From Hyphomicrobiales bacterium (lineage in GTDB: Bacteria > Pseudomonadota > Alphaproteobacteria > Rhizobiales > Rhizobiaceae), in assembly GCA_900466575.1 (NCBI GenBank), contig UBMP01000016.1, positions 1 to 64,000 on the forward strand: a DNA stretch of 64,000 nucleotides, written 5' to 3'. A program made the translations under genes and the position numbers. This document shows, piece by piece, positions 25,493 to 33,393 of this stretch (positions within the stretch are counted from its first letter, which is position 1; each line of letters opens with the position of its first letter). Under the pieces are notes generated by a model that did not search any database, was not told where the DNA came from, and saw only the letters and a program-made list of their open reading frames with translations.

Positions 25493-26521
25493 TTAATACG
25501 CGAGCGGCTGGCCACTGTCTCCGTTGAGATCGAGCAATCCGTTGAGTCGCAGATTGACATAGGACGGCCCGCGCTCCGTCATGGTGACATTGACCACATG
25601 GTCGATGTTTCCCGGACCGGGACGCTGACGGATGCCGCCGCAGGTAGCCATGTTGATATAATCATGGCCCTCTATGTTCTCATGCGTGAAATAATGCGTA
25701 TGGCCGGCGATGACGGTGTAGTTCCTCCCCGCGAGCATACCCTGAATGCGGGCAAACTGCTTGTCCGCCGACTTCCAGGCCGGCTTGTGAAGCACGACGA
25801 AGGTCCAGGCCGGATTGGGATGGTTTTTCAGCGTTTCGGCGACCCATCCGACCTGCCGGTCGCTGATATTGACGACATTTCCGGAATCCTTCGCCGCCGC
25901 GATCTCCGGCAGGGCGATGAAGCTGTTCATGTCCTTCATCGCCTTTTGCGGGTCTTTCTTCAATAGATCGACCATTTCGTAATAGGGCGCGATCGTCTTG
26001 TCGGGAATTCGGATGAAGGGGTCCTCGGTGCTCAGCACGAGGAACAGCGCCTTCTTGTAGGTGAAGCTGTAATAGGTCGGTCCGCGCCGGTCGCGCCAGG
26101 CGCGCGCGGTGGCTTCGTTGTTTATATCGTGGTTGCCGCAGCAGCAGAAGAACGGGCAACCGAGCTTGGCGATCGAGCGTTCCACTTCATTCCATTGCTG
26201 ATCGATAACAGCCTGCTCTTCGTGATAGCCTTCGATAATATCGCCGACCGAGAGAACGAAATCCGGCTTCAGCCAGCTCACCTGCTCCATGGCGCGATCG
26301 AAGACGCCGGGGCGACCAAACGCGGTATTGTCCCCGACGATGGTAAAGCCGAGCGGCCGGTTCGTCAGATCCGGCGTCATGGTCCAGGGAAAGGCCCCAT
26401 TGGGAACGTCACTGGCGAAAGCCTCACCCTCGGCTCCGGTCTCGGATGACAAAGCGACAGACGGCAACGCCACCGCACTGGCAAACAAACCGCTTAAAAA
26501 ATCCGCGCGCGTGATTTTCAT
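25493..26521 (-). CDS. Exported metallophosphoesterase
   Basis: A 342-residue calcineurin-like phosphoesterase with a predicted N-terminal export signal (about 1-27, DFLSGLFASAVALPSVALS). Metal-binding blocks are SVGDIIEGYHEE, CGNHDIN, VLHKPAW and GHTHYF, but the first block reads IVGDNTAFGRPG and lacks the usual D-x-H pair, so the metal site may be variant. A Cys cluster (CPFFCCCGNHD) is unusual. Substrate unknown. The start has AAGGAG 7 bases upstream and AACGATA repeats in front. Confidence 0.85.
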   Translation of the reverse strand: MKITRADFLSGLFASAVALPSVALSSETGAEGEAFASDVPNGAFPWTMTPDLTNRPLGFTIVGDNTAFGRPGVFDRAMEQVSWLKPDFVLSVGDIIEGYHEEQAVIDQQWNEVERSIAKLGCPFFCCCGNHDINNEATARAWRDRRGPTYYSFTYKKALFLVLSTEDPFIRIPDKTIAPYYEMVDLLKKDPQKAMKDMNSFIALPEIAAAKDSGNVVNISDRQVGWVAETLKNHPNPAWTFVVLHKPAWKSADKQFARIQGMLAGRNYTVIAGHTHYFTHENIEGHDYINMATCGGIRQRPGPGNIDHVVNVTMTERGPSYVNLRLNGLLDLNGDSGQPLAY

Positions 26522-26568
26522 TATCGTTCTCCTTGATAGAAATGCGGTGAACGATAGATTTTATCGTT
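26522..26568. promoter_or_regulatory. AACGATA/TATCGTT operator-like repeats
   Basis: AACGATA-gattt-TATCGTT (26550-26568) is a perfect 7-bp inverted repeat upstream of the leftward metallophosphoesterase gene, and a further TATCGTT copy (26522-26528) lies between its ribosome-binding site and start. Three copies within 50 bases suggest binding of a regulator that I cannot name. Confidence 0.45.
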
Positions 26569-26676
26569 GACACAGACGTGACAAATCCATGTCATCTCTT
26601 TGAACGCCTGATCAGCCAGATCGCTGAATTCATGAGGGAAAATGCGCTGCGCGATCACGCGCAGCGCAAGGAGCAT

Positions 26677-27387
26677 TCACCCAAGCTCTTCAGCCATGGC
26701 GAGCAGCTTCCGCACGATTTCCGTCGCAGCAGCGTCGTCTTTGCCGAGCTTTCGGGCAACCGCCTCACGGAGGTTGAGGAAGGCGGCATCGACGCCGCGC
26801 GGCAGGTCGGGCCCCTCGTGACGGCCGCGACCGTGGCGATCTTCGCGCTCCCGCATGTGCTCCCCGAGCGCCTTGAGCCTTTCAACGATCATCGCGGCGT
26901 GTGTGCGGTTCTCGTCGAGATGCGCCTTGCCTTCCTGCGTGATGGTATAGAGCTTCTTGTTGCCCTCGGACGTGGTCGCGGCATAGCCCGCCTCTTCCAG
27001 AAGCGTCAGCGTCGGATAGATGACGCCGGGGCTAGGCGCATAGGCGCCGCCGCTCATTTCCTCGATCTGTTTGATGAGATCATAGCCATGACGCGGCTCG
27101 GCCTCGATCAGCGAAAGCACGAGAAGCCGGATATGACCCTGGCCGAGCGAGCGTCCGCGCGGACCGAACCCGTCATCGCCGCCGCCAAAGCCGCCGCGAC
27201 CGGGGCCACGCCCGCCCTCGCCCATGAAGCCGCGCCCGAACGGCCCGCGACCCATCAGCATCATGGCGAGAAATTTCTCTCGCTTGCCAAAATGGCGACC
27301 CTCGCCATGATCCCGGCAATGGCGACCGTGACGGCCTTCTCCATGGTGGCCATGCCGTTCATGGCGATCATCAAAATGTTCTTGCAT
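26677..27387 (-). CDS. YqjI-like PadR-family transcriptional regulator with His-rich N-terminus
   Basis: A 236-residue PadR regulator. The N-terminal 35 residues are very His-rich (HERHGHHGEGRHGRHC...), followed by a Gly/Arg/Phe-rich linker (GRGPGRGGFGGG). The PadR winged helix (about 85-165) contains LGQGHIRLLVLSLIEAEPRHGYDLIKQIEEMSGG and PSPGVIYPTLTLLEEAGY. This layout matches E. coli YqjI, a nickel-responsive repressor, so a metal-sensing role is plausible. The ATG at 27387 has AAGGAGA upstream. Duplicated operator-like sites lie in front of the gene. Confidence 0.88.
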   Translation of the reverse strand: MQEHFDDRHERHGHHGEGRHGRHCRDHGEGRHFGKREKFLAMMLMGRGPFGRGFMGEGGRGPGRGGFGGGDDGFGPRGRSLGQGHIRLLVLSLIEAEPRHGYDLIKQIEEMSGGAYAPSPGVIYPTLTLLEEAGYAATTSEGNKKLYTITQEGKAHLDENRTHAAMIVERLKALGEHMREREDRHGRGRHEGPDLPRGVDAAFLNLREAVARKLGKDDAAATEIVRKLLAMAEELG

Positions 27388-27400
27388 GAAAATCTCCTTC

Positions 27401-27544
27401 AGATGCGTTTTCGATATATCGGAATATAGACCGATTTCTCTGAAGCGCAAGACAAAGATATATCGAAAACGTATCTTTAGACGAACGAAAACGGCCGGGA
27501 GAGAACTCCCGGCCGCAAAATCAACAACTTAGATATATCGAAAA
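27401..27544. promoter_or_regulatory. Repeated operator sites upstream of the PadR gene
   Basis: Site 1 AGATGCGTTTTCGATATATC (27401-27420) recurs inverted at 27456-27475 as a 19-of-20 match; that copy sits inside a longer AAAGATA...TATCTTT palindrome (27454-27478). A third partial copy, AGATATATCGAAAA, is at 27531-27544. Sites 1 and 2 flank the promoter region of the PadR gene, which suggests autoregulation; the third lies downstream of the cysE terminator. Confidence 0.6.
27487..27515 (-). terminator. Rho-independent terminator of cysE
   Basis: CGGCCGGGAG-agaa-CTCCCGGCCG (27492-27515) is a perfect 10-bp stem followed, read leftward, by TTTTCGTT. It starts 38 bases beyond the cysE stop and insulates cysE from the PadR gene on the same strand. 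Confidence 0.85.
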
Positions 27545-27552
27545 ACTGTCGC

Positions 27553-28374
27553 TCAGTCGTAGCTCTCGACAAACTGGTTCATGCTGCGCGAAGGCTCCGT
27601 GCAGCCGGCCTCACCGACCACCCGCGCCGGCACGCCGGCAACTGTCGTGCATTTCGGCACCGGCTTCAGCACGACCGAACCGGCAGCAACGCGCGAGCAG
27701 GAGCCGACCGTGATATTGCCGAGCACCTTTGCGCCGGCACCGATCATGACCCCGTCGCCGATCTTCGGGTGACGGTCGCCGGTTTCCTTGCCCGTCCCGC
27801 CGAGCGTCACACCCTGAAGGATCGACACGTTGTCGCCGATCACGGCCGTCGCGCCGACGACGAGCCCGGTCGCATGGTCGAGGAAGAAGCCGCGCCCGAT
27901 CGGAGCGGCCGGAGCAATGTCCGTCTGGAAGACGCTGGACGAGCGGCTTTGCAGATAAAGCGCGAAATCCTTGCGGCCCTTCAGCCACAGCCAATGCGCC
28001 AGACGATGCGTCTGGATGGCGTGGAAGCCCTTGAAATAGAGCACGGGCTCGATGAAGCGCGTGCAGGCCGGGTCGCGGTCATAGACGGCCTGGATATCGA
28101 CGCGCAGGATTGTCGACCATTCCGGCCAATCGGCGAGCATCTCCTCGAATGTCTGGCGAAGCAGGACGGCCTGCATGTCGGGATGATCCAGCCGTTCGCA
28201 GATCCGGTAGATGACACAATCTTCCAGCGAACGCGCATTGATGACGGTCGAATACATGAAGGCGGCGAGCACCGGATCGTGCTTCGCGGCGGTCTCGGCC
28301 TCCAGTTTCATCGAGTCCCAGATAGGATCGACGCTCTTGATGTGGACCGGCTTCAGTTCGCTGTGCGCGGACAT
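27553..28374 (-). CDS. cysE: Serine O-acetyltransferase
   Basis: A 273-residue enzyme that acetylates serine with acetyl-CoA, the first step of cysteine synthesis. The N-terminal helical SAT domain (about 15-120) is followed by the left-handed beta-helix of hexapeptide repeats (about 150-250), with DHATGLVVGATAVIGDNVSI and QGVTLGGTGKETGDRHPKIG as the catalytic and CoA-binding blocks. The start at 28374 has AAGGAG six bases upstream. It ends at a strong terminator and is separate from cysK. Confidence 0.95.
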   Translation of the reverse strand: MSAHSELKPVHIKSVDPIWDSMKLEAETAAKHDPVLAAFMYSTVINARSLEDCVIYRICERLDHPDMQAVLLRQTFEEMLADWPEWSTILRVDIQAVYDRDPACTRFIEPVLYFKGFHAIQTHRLAHWLWLKGRKDFALYLQSRSSSVFQTDIAPAAPIGRGFFLDHATGLVVGATAVIGDNVSILQGVTLGGTGKETGDRHPKIGDGVMIGAGAKVLGNITVGSCSRVAAGSVVLKPVPKCTTVAGVPARVVGEAGCTEPSRSMNQFVESYD

Positions 28375-28449
28375 GCCATGCTCCTTGTTGGCTTCCTCGG
28401 ACACCCAATATATTCCATCCCGCAGAGAACTTAAATGGGGTGGGGTCAA

Positions 28450-29250
28450 ATGAACTTAACACAGGCTTTCGGCGGTGGCGGCATCATCGCAACGGTCGAT
28501 GGACATGTCGGCACGTTGACGATCTCCAATGCGCGGCGCAAGAACGCGCTGAACCTCACCATGTGGCAGGGCGTGTCGGCGGCGGTCGGGTGGCTCGTTG
28601 CGCATGATGCCCGCGTCATCATCCTGCAAGGCGATGGCGGTGTGGACTTTTCCGCAGGCGCCGACATTTCCGAATTCGACGAAGTCCGCAAGGACACAGC
28701 CAGCGCGCTCGCCTATGAGGCCGCCAACAGCGCCGCCTTCGCCGCGATCCGCGAGGCTGCGGTTCCCATCATCGCCAAGCTCCGCGGCATCTGCTTTGGC
28801 GGCGGGCTGGGGCTAGCAGCGGCGGCCGATATCCGCATCGGCGACGAAACCGGCCGCTTCGCCGTCCCCGCAGGGAAACTCGGCCTCGCCTATCCGGCCG
28901 ATGCCATGGCGGATATCGTCGCGTCACTGGGTCAGGCGACTGCGCGGCTCGCGGTGTTCACGGCGCGGCAGTTTTCGGCGGCCGATCTTGCGGGAAGCGG
29001 CTTTCTGACGATGCAGGTGGAGAGCGCGGCGCTGGACGAAACCGTGGCAGGGATCGCCGCACACATTGCAGGCAATGCGCCCCTTTCCGTCCGCGCCTCC
29101 AAGGTCTCCATCCGCGCTGTCGTGGCGGGTGATGCGGCATTGCAGGCCGAGGCTGTGCGGCAGGGTGCTGCCACGTTTGACAGCGCCGATTATCGCGAAG
29201 GCCGCGCGGCATTTGCGGAGAAGCGAAGAGCGGTCTTCACCGGGCGATGA
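28450..29250 (+). CDS. Enoyl-CoA hydratase/isomerase family protein
   Basis: A 266-residue crotonase-fold protein. The CoA and oxyanion-hole segments are SAGADISEFDEV and KLRGICFGGGLGLAAAADIRI. The Glu pair of classical hydratases is not evident near residues 100-145 (the second motif has AGKLGLAYPADA), so the exact reaction is open. I chose the ATG at 28450, behind a G-rich GGGGTGGGG stretch, over an ATG at 28435. It diverges from cysE across 75 bases. A palindromic repeat follows it. Confidence 0.85.
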   Translation: MNLTQAFGGGGIIATVDGHVGTLTISNARRKNALNLTMWQGVSAAVGWLVAHDARVIILQGDGGVDFSAGADISEFDEVRKDTASALAYEAANSAAFAAIREAAVPIIAKLRGICFGGGLGLAAAADIRIGDETGRFAVPAGKLGLAYPADAMADIVASLGQATARLAVFTARQFSAADLAGSGFLTMQVESAALDETVAGIAAHIAGNAPLSVRASKVSIRAVVAGDAALQAEAVRQGAATFDSADYREGRAAFAEKRRAVFTGR

Positions 29251-29257
29251 CGATTCA

Positions 29258-29320
29258 CCCCTCTCTTGCAAAATCTACGACTTAGCCTGCGGCTAAGACC
29301 GTGATTTTGCAAGAGAGGGG
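29258..29320. repeat. Palindromic repeat, complete copy
   Basis: A near-perfect palindrome: outer arms of 18 bp (CCCCTCTCTTGCAAAATC with its complement), a 5x5 internal loop, inner arms CTTAGCC/GGCTAAG and a TGC loop. It lies between two convergent genes and could terminate both. The left arm is identical to the element at 721, so this is a dispersed family. Confidence 0.75.
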
Positions 29321-29348
29321 GTAATGTCGCCGCAGCCGTTTCCACCCC

Positions 29349-30128
29349 TCACGAATGCTTGTGCAGAAACTCCAGCGCTGCCTTCTTGAACACGCGGTCG
29401 CCCACGGCCAGCATGTGATCCCGGTTCGGGATATCCAGCGCCTCCGCATGCGGCATCAGCATGGCAAGCTCTTCCGCCGAGCCGGCAATGTCGTCCTTCG
29501 TGCCCACACCGATGAGCGTCGGCATGTCGATCTTCGCCACATCCTCGGCGCTCAGCAGATCGCGCGAGGTGCGAATGCAGGCGGCAAGCGCCAAGCGGTC
29601 GCTCTTGGTCTGGTCGGCAAAGGCGCGGAACATGCGGCCGCGCTCGTGGGTCACGTCGTCCAGCGAGGGCGCGAGAAGTGCGTCCGCAATCGGGTCCCAG
29701 TCACCCACGCCTGTCACCATGCCGATGCCGAGTCCACCGAGAATGATGGTGCGGATGCGATGCGGGAAGGCAAGCGCGGCAAAACAGGTGATGCGTGCAC
29801 CCATCGAATAGCCCATGACATGGGCTTCCGGAATGCCGAGATGATCGAGTAGCGCGATCGCATCCGCGGCCATGAGGGGCACATGGTAGCGGGATGGCTC
29901 GTGCGGCTTGTCGCTGCGTCCGTGGCCGCGATTGTCAATGGCGATGACGCGGTAGCCGGCATCGCTCAGCGTCTTCAGCCAGCCTGGATTCACCCAATTG
30001 TAAACCACCGACGAGGCAAAGCCGTGAATCAGCAGGATCGGATCGCCCGCCGGATCGCCCTCGTCGAAGAAGGAAAGTTTCAACCCATCATGCTGGAAGG
30101 TAGAAAAAGCGGGGGCGTTGAGATGCAA
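29349..30128 (-). CDS. Alpha/beta-fold hydrolase
   Basis: A 259-residue alpha/beta hydrolase. The oxyanion motif LLIHGFASS (about 32-40), the DNRGHGRSDKP block, the nucleophile elbow VMGYSMGAR (Ser in G-Y-S-M-G) and the C-terminal PNRDHMLAVG with the catalytic His form a complete site. Substrate cannot be told from sequence. It converges with the crotonase-fold gene and diverges from the glutamine-synthetase-like gene. Confidence 0.87.
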   Translation of the reverse strand: MHLNAPAFSTFQHDGLKLSFFDEGDPAGDPILLIHGFASSVVYNWVNPGWLKTLSDAGYRVIAIDNRGHGRSDKPHEPSRYHVPLMAADAIALLDHLGIPEAHVMGYSMGARITCFAALAFPHRIRTIILGGLGIGMVTGVGDWDPIADALLAPSLDDVTHERGRMFRAFADQTKSDRLALAACIRTSRDLLSAEDVAKIDMPTLIGVGTKDDIAGSAEELAMLMPHAEALDIPNRDHMLAVGDRVFKKAALEFLHKHS

Positions 30129-30297
30129 GACAGGGCTCCACAGTCGAACGATCGGGGCTTTGTGTATGCCCCTTACCTATTGCAGTTTCCCAAATTCGCA
30201 AGCCTCTTTCGACTACCCGTAGCCTGAAGATCGATATTGCAAATTTGATCAAGTCATACGTAGATGACGGCTGAAACCTGTCAATCGGAGCCTTGCC

Positions 30298-31629
30298 TTG
30301 TCGCCCACAGCCCCCCAGCAGCCGCACGCCGGCGCTTCGCACATCTACGCCGCCATCACCGACATGAACGGCATTTTCCGGGGGAAGCGTGTTTCAGGGG
30401 ACAAGCTCGACAAGCTGAAGAAGGACGGGATACGCATGCCCATGTCCTCCATCGGCGTGGATATCTGGGGTACGGATACCGCAGGCACGCAGTTGACGAT
30501 GGAGCGCGGCGATCTCGACGGCATCTGCGAGGCAACCGGGCGCGGCGCGCTCGATCTCGGAATGGACGGCCCGGTCCTGCCGCTCTGGATGCGCAAGGAA
30601 ACCGGCGAACCCTATTATGCCGATGGCCGGCATCTCCTGCAGCTTGTGCTTGACCGCTACAAGGCGGCGGGGCTTACACCCGTCGTCGCGGCCGAGGTCG
30701 AGTTCTATCTCCTCGATCCGACCTGTGACGGCATCGCCCCGGCCCGACCCCATGTCGGGGGGCCGCCGCGAGAGTTCGACAATATCTACTCGCTGGAAGA
30801 ATTGAGTGACGCCGGTCCTTTCGTTGATGACATCTACAAGACCGCTGCTGCCGCCGGCATTGAGGTGGATGCGACCATTGCCGAAGGGGCGCAGCGGCAG
30901 TTCGAGTTCAACCTCATGCACCAGCCGGATGCCCTGAAGGCGGCGGAGGACACGCTCTTCCTCAAGCAGATCATCCGCAATGTCGCCCGCCGCCATGGCT
31001 ATCTCGCCACCTTCATGGCCAAGCCTTACGCCGACAAGGCCGGCAGCGGCCTGCACATCCACTTCTCCATGCTGGACGAGAGTGGCCGCAACGTCTTCGA
31101 CGATGGCACGGAGAAAGGCTCCGACATCATGCGCGCCGCCGTCGCCGGCCTGATGGACTGCATGGCGGATGCAACGCTGATCTTCGCGCCGCATCTCAAT
31201 TCCTATCGCCGTCTCTCGCCTGGAGGGCTTGCGCCCACGACGGTCGGTTGGGGCTACGAGAACCGCACAGCCGCAATCCGCATCCCCGGCGGGCCCTTTG
31301 CCGCCCGCCGCATCGAGCACCGCGTCTCCGGCGTCGATACAAACCCCTTCCTCGTGCTCGCGGTTATTCTTGGCGGGGCGCTGGACGGGATCGCCCGCAT
31401 GCTGACGCCGGCAGATCCGGTCAGCACGAATTCGCACGAACTCGACCTCCCGAAGCTTGCCAAGGACTGGCGGCAGGCACTGGAGCGCTTTGAGACGGCC
31501 GAGAGCATGAAGAGGATTCTGCACCCGGAATTCGTCACCTGTTTCGCCGCCGCCAAGCAGCAGGAACAGGATGTCTTCGCCGCGCAGGTGACCGATCTCG
31601 AAATCGCCACCTACCGCTTGAGCGTCTGA
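30298..31629 (+). CDS. Glutamine synthetase family protein (gamma-glutamylputrescine synthetase-like)
   Basis: A 443-residue ATP-dependent ligase of the glutamine synthetase superfamily. The catalytic domain shows AEVEFYLLD, GSGLHIHFSM and RRLSPGGLAPTTVGWGYENRTAAIRIP. With the adjoining FAD oxidoreductase it resembles PuuA-PuuB, which glutamylates putrescine and then oxidises it. The start is a TTG at 30298 with GGAG 7 bases upstream; the next ATG (30364) would remove the conserved N-terminus. Many rhizobial paralogues act on other amines, so putrescine is a guess. Confidence 0.85.
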   Translation: MSPTAPQQPHAGASHIYAAITDMNGIFRGKRVSGDKLDKLKKDGIRMPMSSIGVDIWGTDTAGTQLTMERGDLDGICEATGRGALDLGMDGPVLPLWMRKETGEPYYADGRHLLQLVLDRYKAAGLTPVVAAEVEFYLLDPTCDGIAPARPHVGGPPREFDNIYSLEELSDAGPFVDDIYKTAAAAGIEVDATIAEGAQRQFEFNLMHQPDALKAAEDTLFLKQIIRNVARRHGYLATFMAKPYADKAGSGLHIHFSMLDESGRNVFDDGTEKGSDIMRAAVAGLMDCMADATLIFAPHLNSYRRLSPGGLAPTTVGWGYENRTAAIRIPGGPFAARRIEHRVSGVDTNPFLVLAVILGGALDGIARMLTPADPVSTNSHELDLPKLAKDWRQALERFETAESMKRILHPEFVTCFAAAKQQEQDVFAAQVTDLEIATYRLSV

Positions 31630-31644
31630 GCACGGAGCGGATCG

Positions 31645-32934
31645 ATGGCCGAAACCTATTGCAACTCCTATTATGCCGCGACGCGAAACCCGATCGCGCC
31701 CTTCCCCCGGCTCGACAAGCGGCTAGAGGTCGACGTTGCGATCATTGGCGGTGGCTTTACCGGCGTCGCAACGGCTGTGGAACTTGCCGAACGTGGTATT
31801 TCGGTCGCGCTGCTGGAAGCCAATGTCATCGGTTGGGGCGCATCGAGCCGGAATGGCGGGCAGATCACCGGGTCACTTTCCGGTGACAAGACCATGCTAA
31901 AGCAGTTTGGCCGGACACTCGGGCCAAAGGCTGAAGATTTCATCTGGGACCTGCGCTGGCGCGGGCAGCGCATCATCCGGAACCGCGTCGAGAGATACGG
32001 CATCCAGTGTGACCTGAAATTCGGCCACATGCAGGCCGCCTGGCAGCCGTCGCATATTCCAGAGCTTGAAGCCATGTACAAGATGGCGGTCGCGCGCGGC
32101 ATGGGCGACGAGGTCGAGATGGTCTATGGCAAGGCGGTCCGCGACGTCATCGGCACCGATCTTTACGCTGCCGGTCTCGTCAACCGCCGCAACATGCATG
32201 TCCACTCACTGAACCTTTGCCTCGGCGAAGCCGACGCGGCGCGAAAGCTGGGCGTGCAGATTTTCGAGGATACGAAGGTCCTCGATATCCGCCACGGCAA
32301 GCGCGTCGAGCTGGTGACGGAGGGTGGATCGGTCGTTGCCGACAAGGTGCTGCTGGCCGGCAATGCCTCGCATCATCTGGAACGCTTCAAGCTCGCCGGC
32401 ATGCTCTTCCCCGCCTCGCTCGGCATCGTGACGACGGAGCCGCTGTCGGAAGAAGTCGCCCGCGCCATCAACCCGCAGGATATCGCCGTTTACGACACCC
32501 GCTTCGTCCTCGACTATTACCGCCTCACCGCCGACCGCCGCCTGCTTTTCGGAAGCGGCACGAACTATAGCGGACGCGAAACGCCGAACCTCGCAGATCA
32601 GCTCCGTCCGGCCATTGAAAAGACCTTCCCGCAGTTGAAGGGCGTGCGCATCGATTTTGCGTGGCAGGGACAGGATGGAATCACCATCAACCGGATTCCG
32701 CAGCTTGGTCGCATCCGCGACAATGTCTTCTATGCGCAAGGCTATTCCGGTCACGGCGTGGCGACCTCGCATATTGTCGGCGAGATCATGGCCGAAGCCC
32801 TGACCGGCAACCCTCGCGACTTCGATATCTTCGCCAGCGCCTGGCACTGGCGTCTTCCGGTTGGGCGGACGCTAGGCAACACGGCGCTCGCCATCGGCAT
32901 GTGGTATTTTCAGCAAATGGAAAAACGGCGCTGA
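31645..32934 (+). CDS. FAD-dependent oxidoreductase (gamma-glutamylputrescine oxidase-like)
   Basis: A 429-residue DAO-family flavoprotein. The FAD-binding GxGxxG motif is IIGGGFTGVATAVELAERG (about 31-49) and the second FAD contact is near the C-terminus (FYAQGYSGHGVATSH). PuuB-type oxidases act on gamma-glutamylputrescine. It starts 15 bases after the GS-like gene and completes a two-gene polyamine or amine catabolic pair; the aldehyde dehydrogenase and hydrolase are not here. Confidence 0.88.
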   Translation: MAETYCNSYYAATRNPIAPFPRLDKRLEVDVAIIGGGFTGVATAVELAERGISVALLEANVIGWGASSRNGGQITGSLSGDKTMLKQFGRTLGPKAEDFIWDLRWRGQRIIRNRVERYGIQCDLKFGHMQAAWQPSHIPELEAMYKMAVARGMGDEVEMVYGKAVRDVIGTDLYAAGLVNRRNMHVHSLNLCLGEADAARKLGVQIFEDTKVLDIRHGKRVELVTEGGSVVADKVLLAGNASHHLERFKLAGMLFPASLGIVTTEPLSEEVARAINPQDIAVYDTRFVLDYYRLTADRRLLFGSGTNYSGRETPNLADQLRPAIEKTFPQLKGVRIDFAWQGQDGITINRIPQLGRIRDNVFYAQGYSGHGVATSHIVGEIMAEALTGNPRDFDIFASAWHWRLPVGRTLGNTALAIGMWYFQQMEKRR

Positions 32935-33041
32935 GCTTTGCGCTCAAAGTTTGCGGCGCCCCCTACACTTTTGTGCAGTGCCGTTATAATGTCCCGGTCA
33001 AATCCTGATTTGACATCGCAGCAGCGCATTCGGAGGCATTC

Positions 33042-33287
33042 ATGGCCGGTCACACCATTCCCCATTTCCAGAACGACGGCGGCCATCGCATGATTGAGGT
33101 CGGCGTGAAGGAATTCATGTGCACGGGCGCGTCCGTCCCCTTCGACCACCCGCATATCTATATTGATATGGGCGCCGACAGCGAGAAGGTCTGCTCCTAT
33201 TGCTCGACGCTCTTCAAGTACAATCCTTCGCTGAAGGAAAACCAGACCAACCCTCCGGGCTGCGTCTTCCTCGTCAAGGCCGCCTAA
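33042..33287 (+). CDS. zf-CHCC zinc-finger protein (NDUFS6-like)
   Basis: An 81-residue protein with a zf-CHCC motif: Cys27, His36 (PFDHPH) and the Cys51/Cys54 pair in CSYCSTLFKY. This is the domain of mitochondrial complex I subunit NDUFS6 and its alphaproteobacterial homologues. It is far from any nuo gene here and stands alone. Function as a complex I accessory subunit is inferred from the family. Confidence 0.85.
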   Translation: MAGHTIPHFQNDGGHRMIEVGVKEFMCTGASVPFDHPHIYIDMGADSEKVCSYCSTLFKYNPSLKENQTNPPGCVFLVKAA

Positions 33288-33296
33288 GCCAAGTCC

Positions 33297-33321
33297 CGCG
33301 AAAGCCGCTATCGGTTTCGCG
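33297..33321 (+). terminator. Terminator-like hairpin after the zf-CHCC gene
   Basis: CGCGAAAgCCG and CGGTTTCGCG form a stem of about 10 bp with one bulge and a CTAT loop, 10 bases after the stop. There is no T-run, so termination strength is uncertain. Confidence 0.35.
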
Positions 33322-33393
33322 CTCGGAATTGCGTCAAGACTAACACCATGGCGCCACAGCGCATTCCTCAAGTTCAGACAGGCAGGTAACGGT

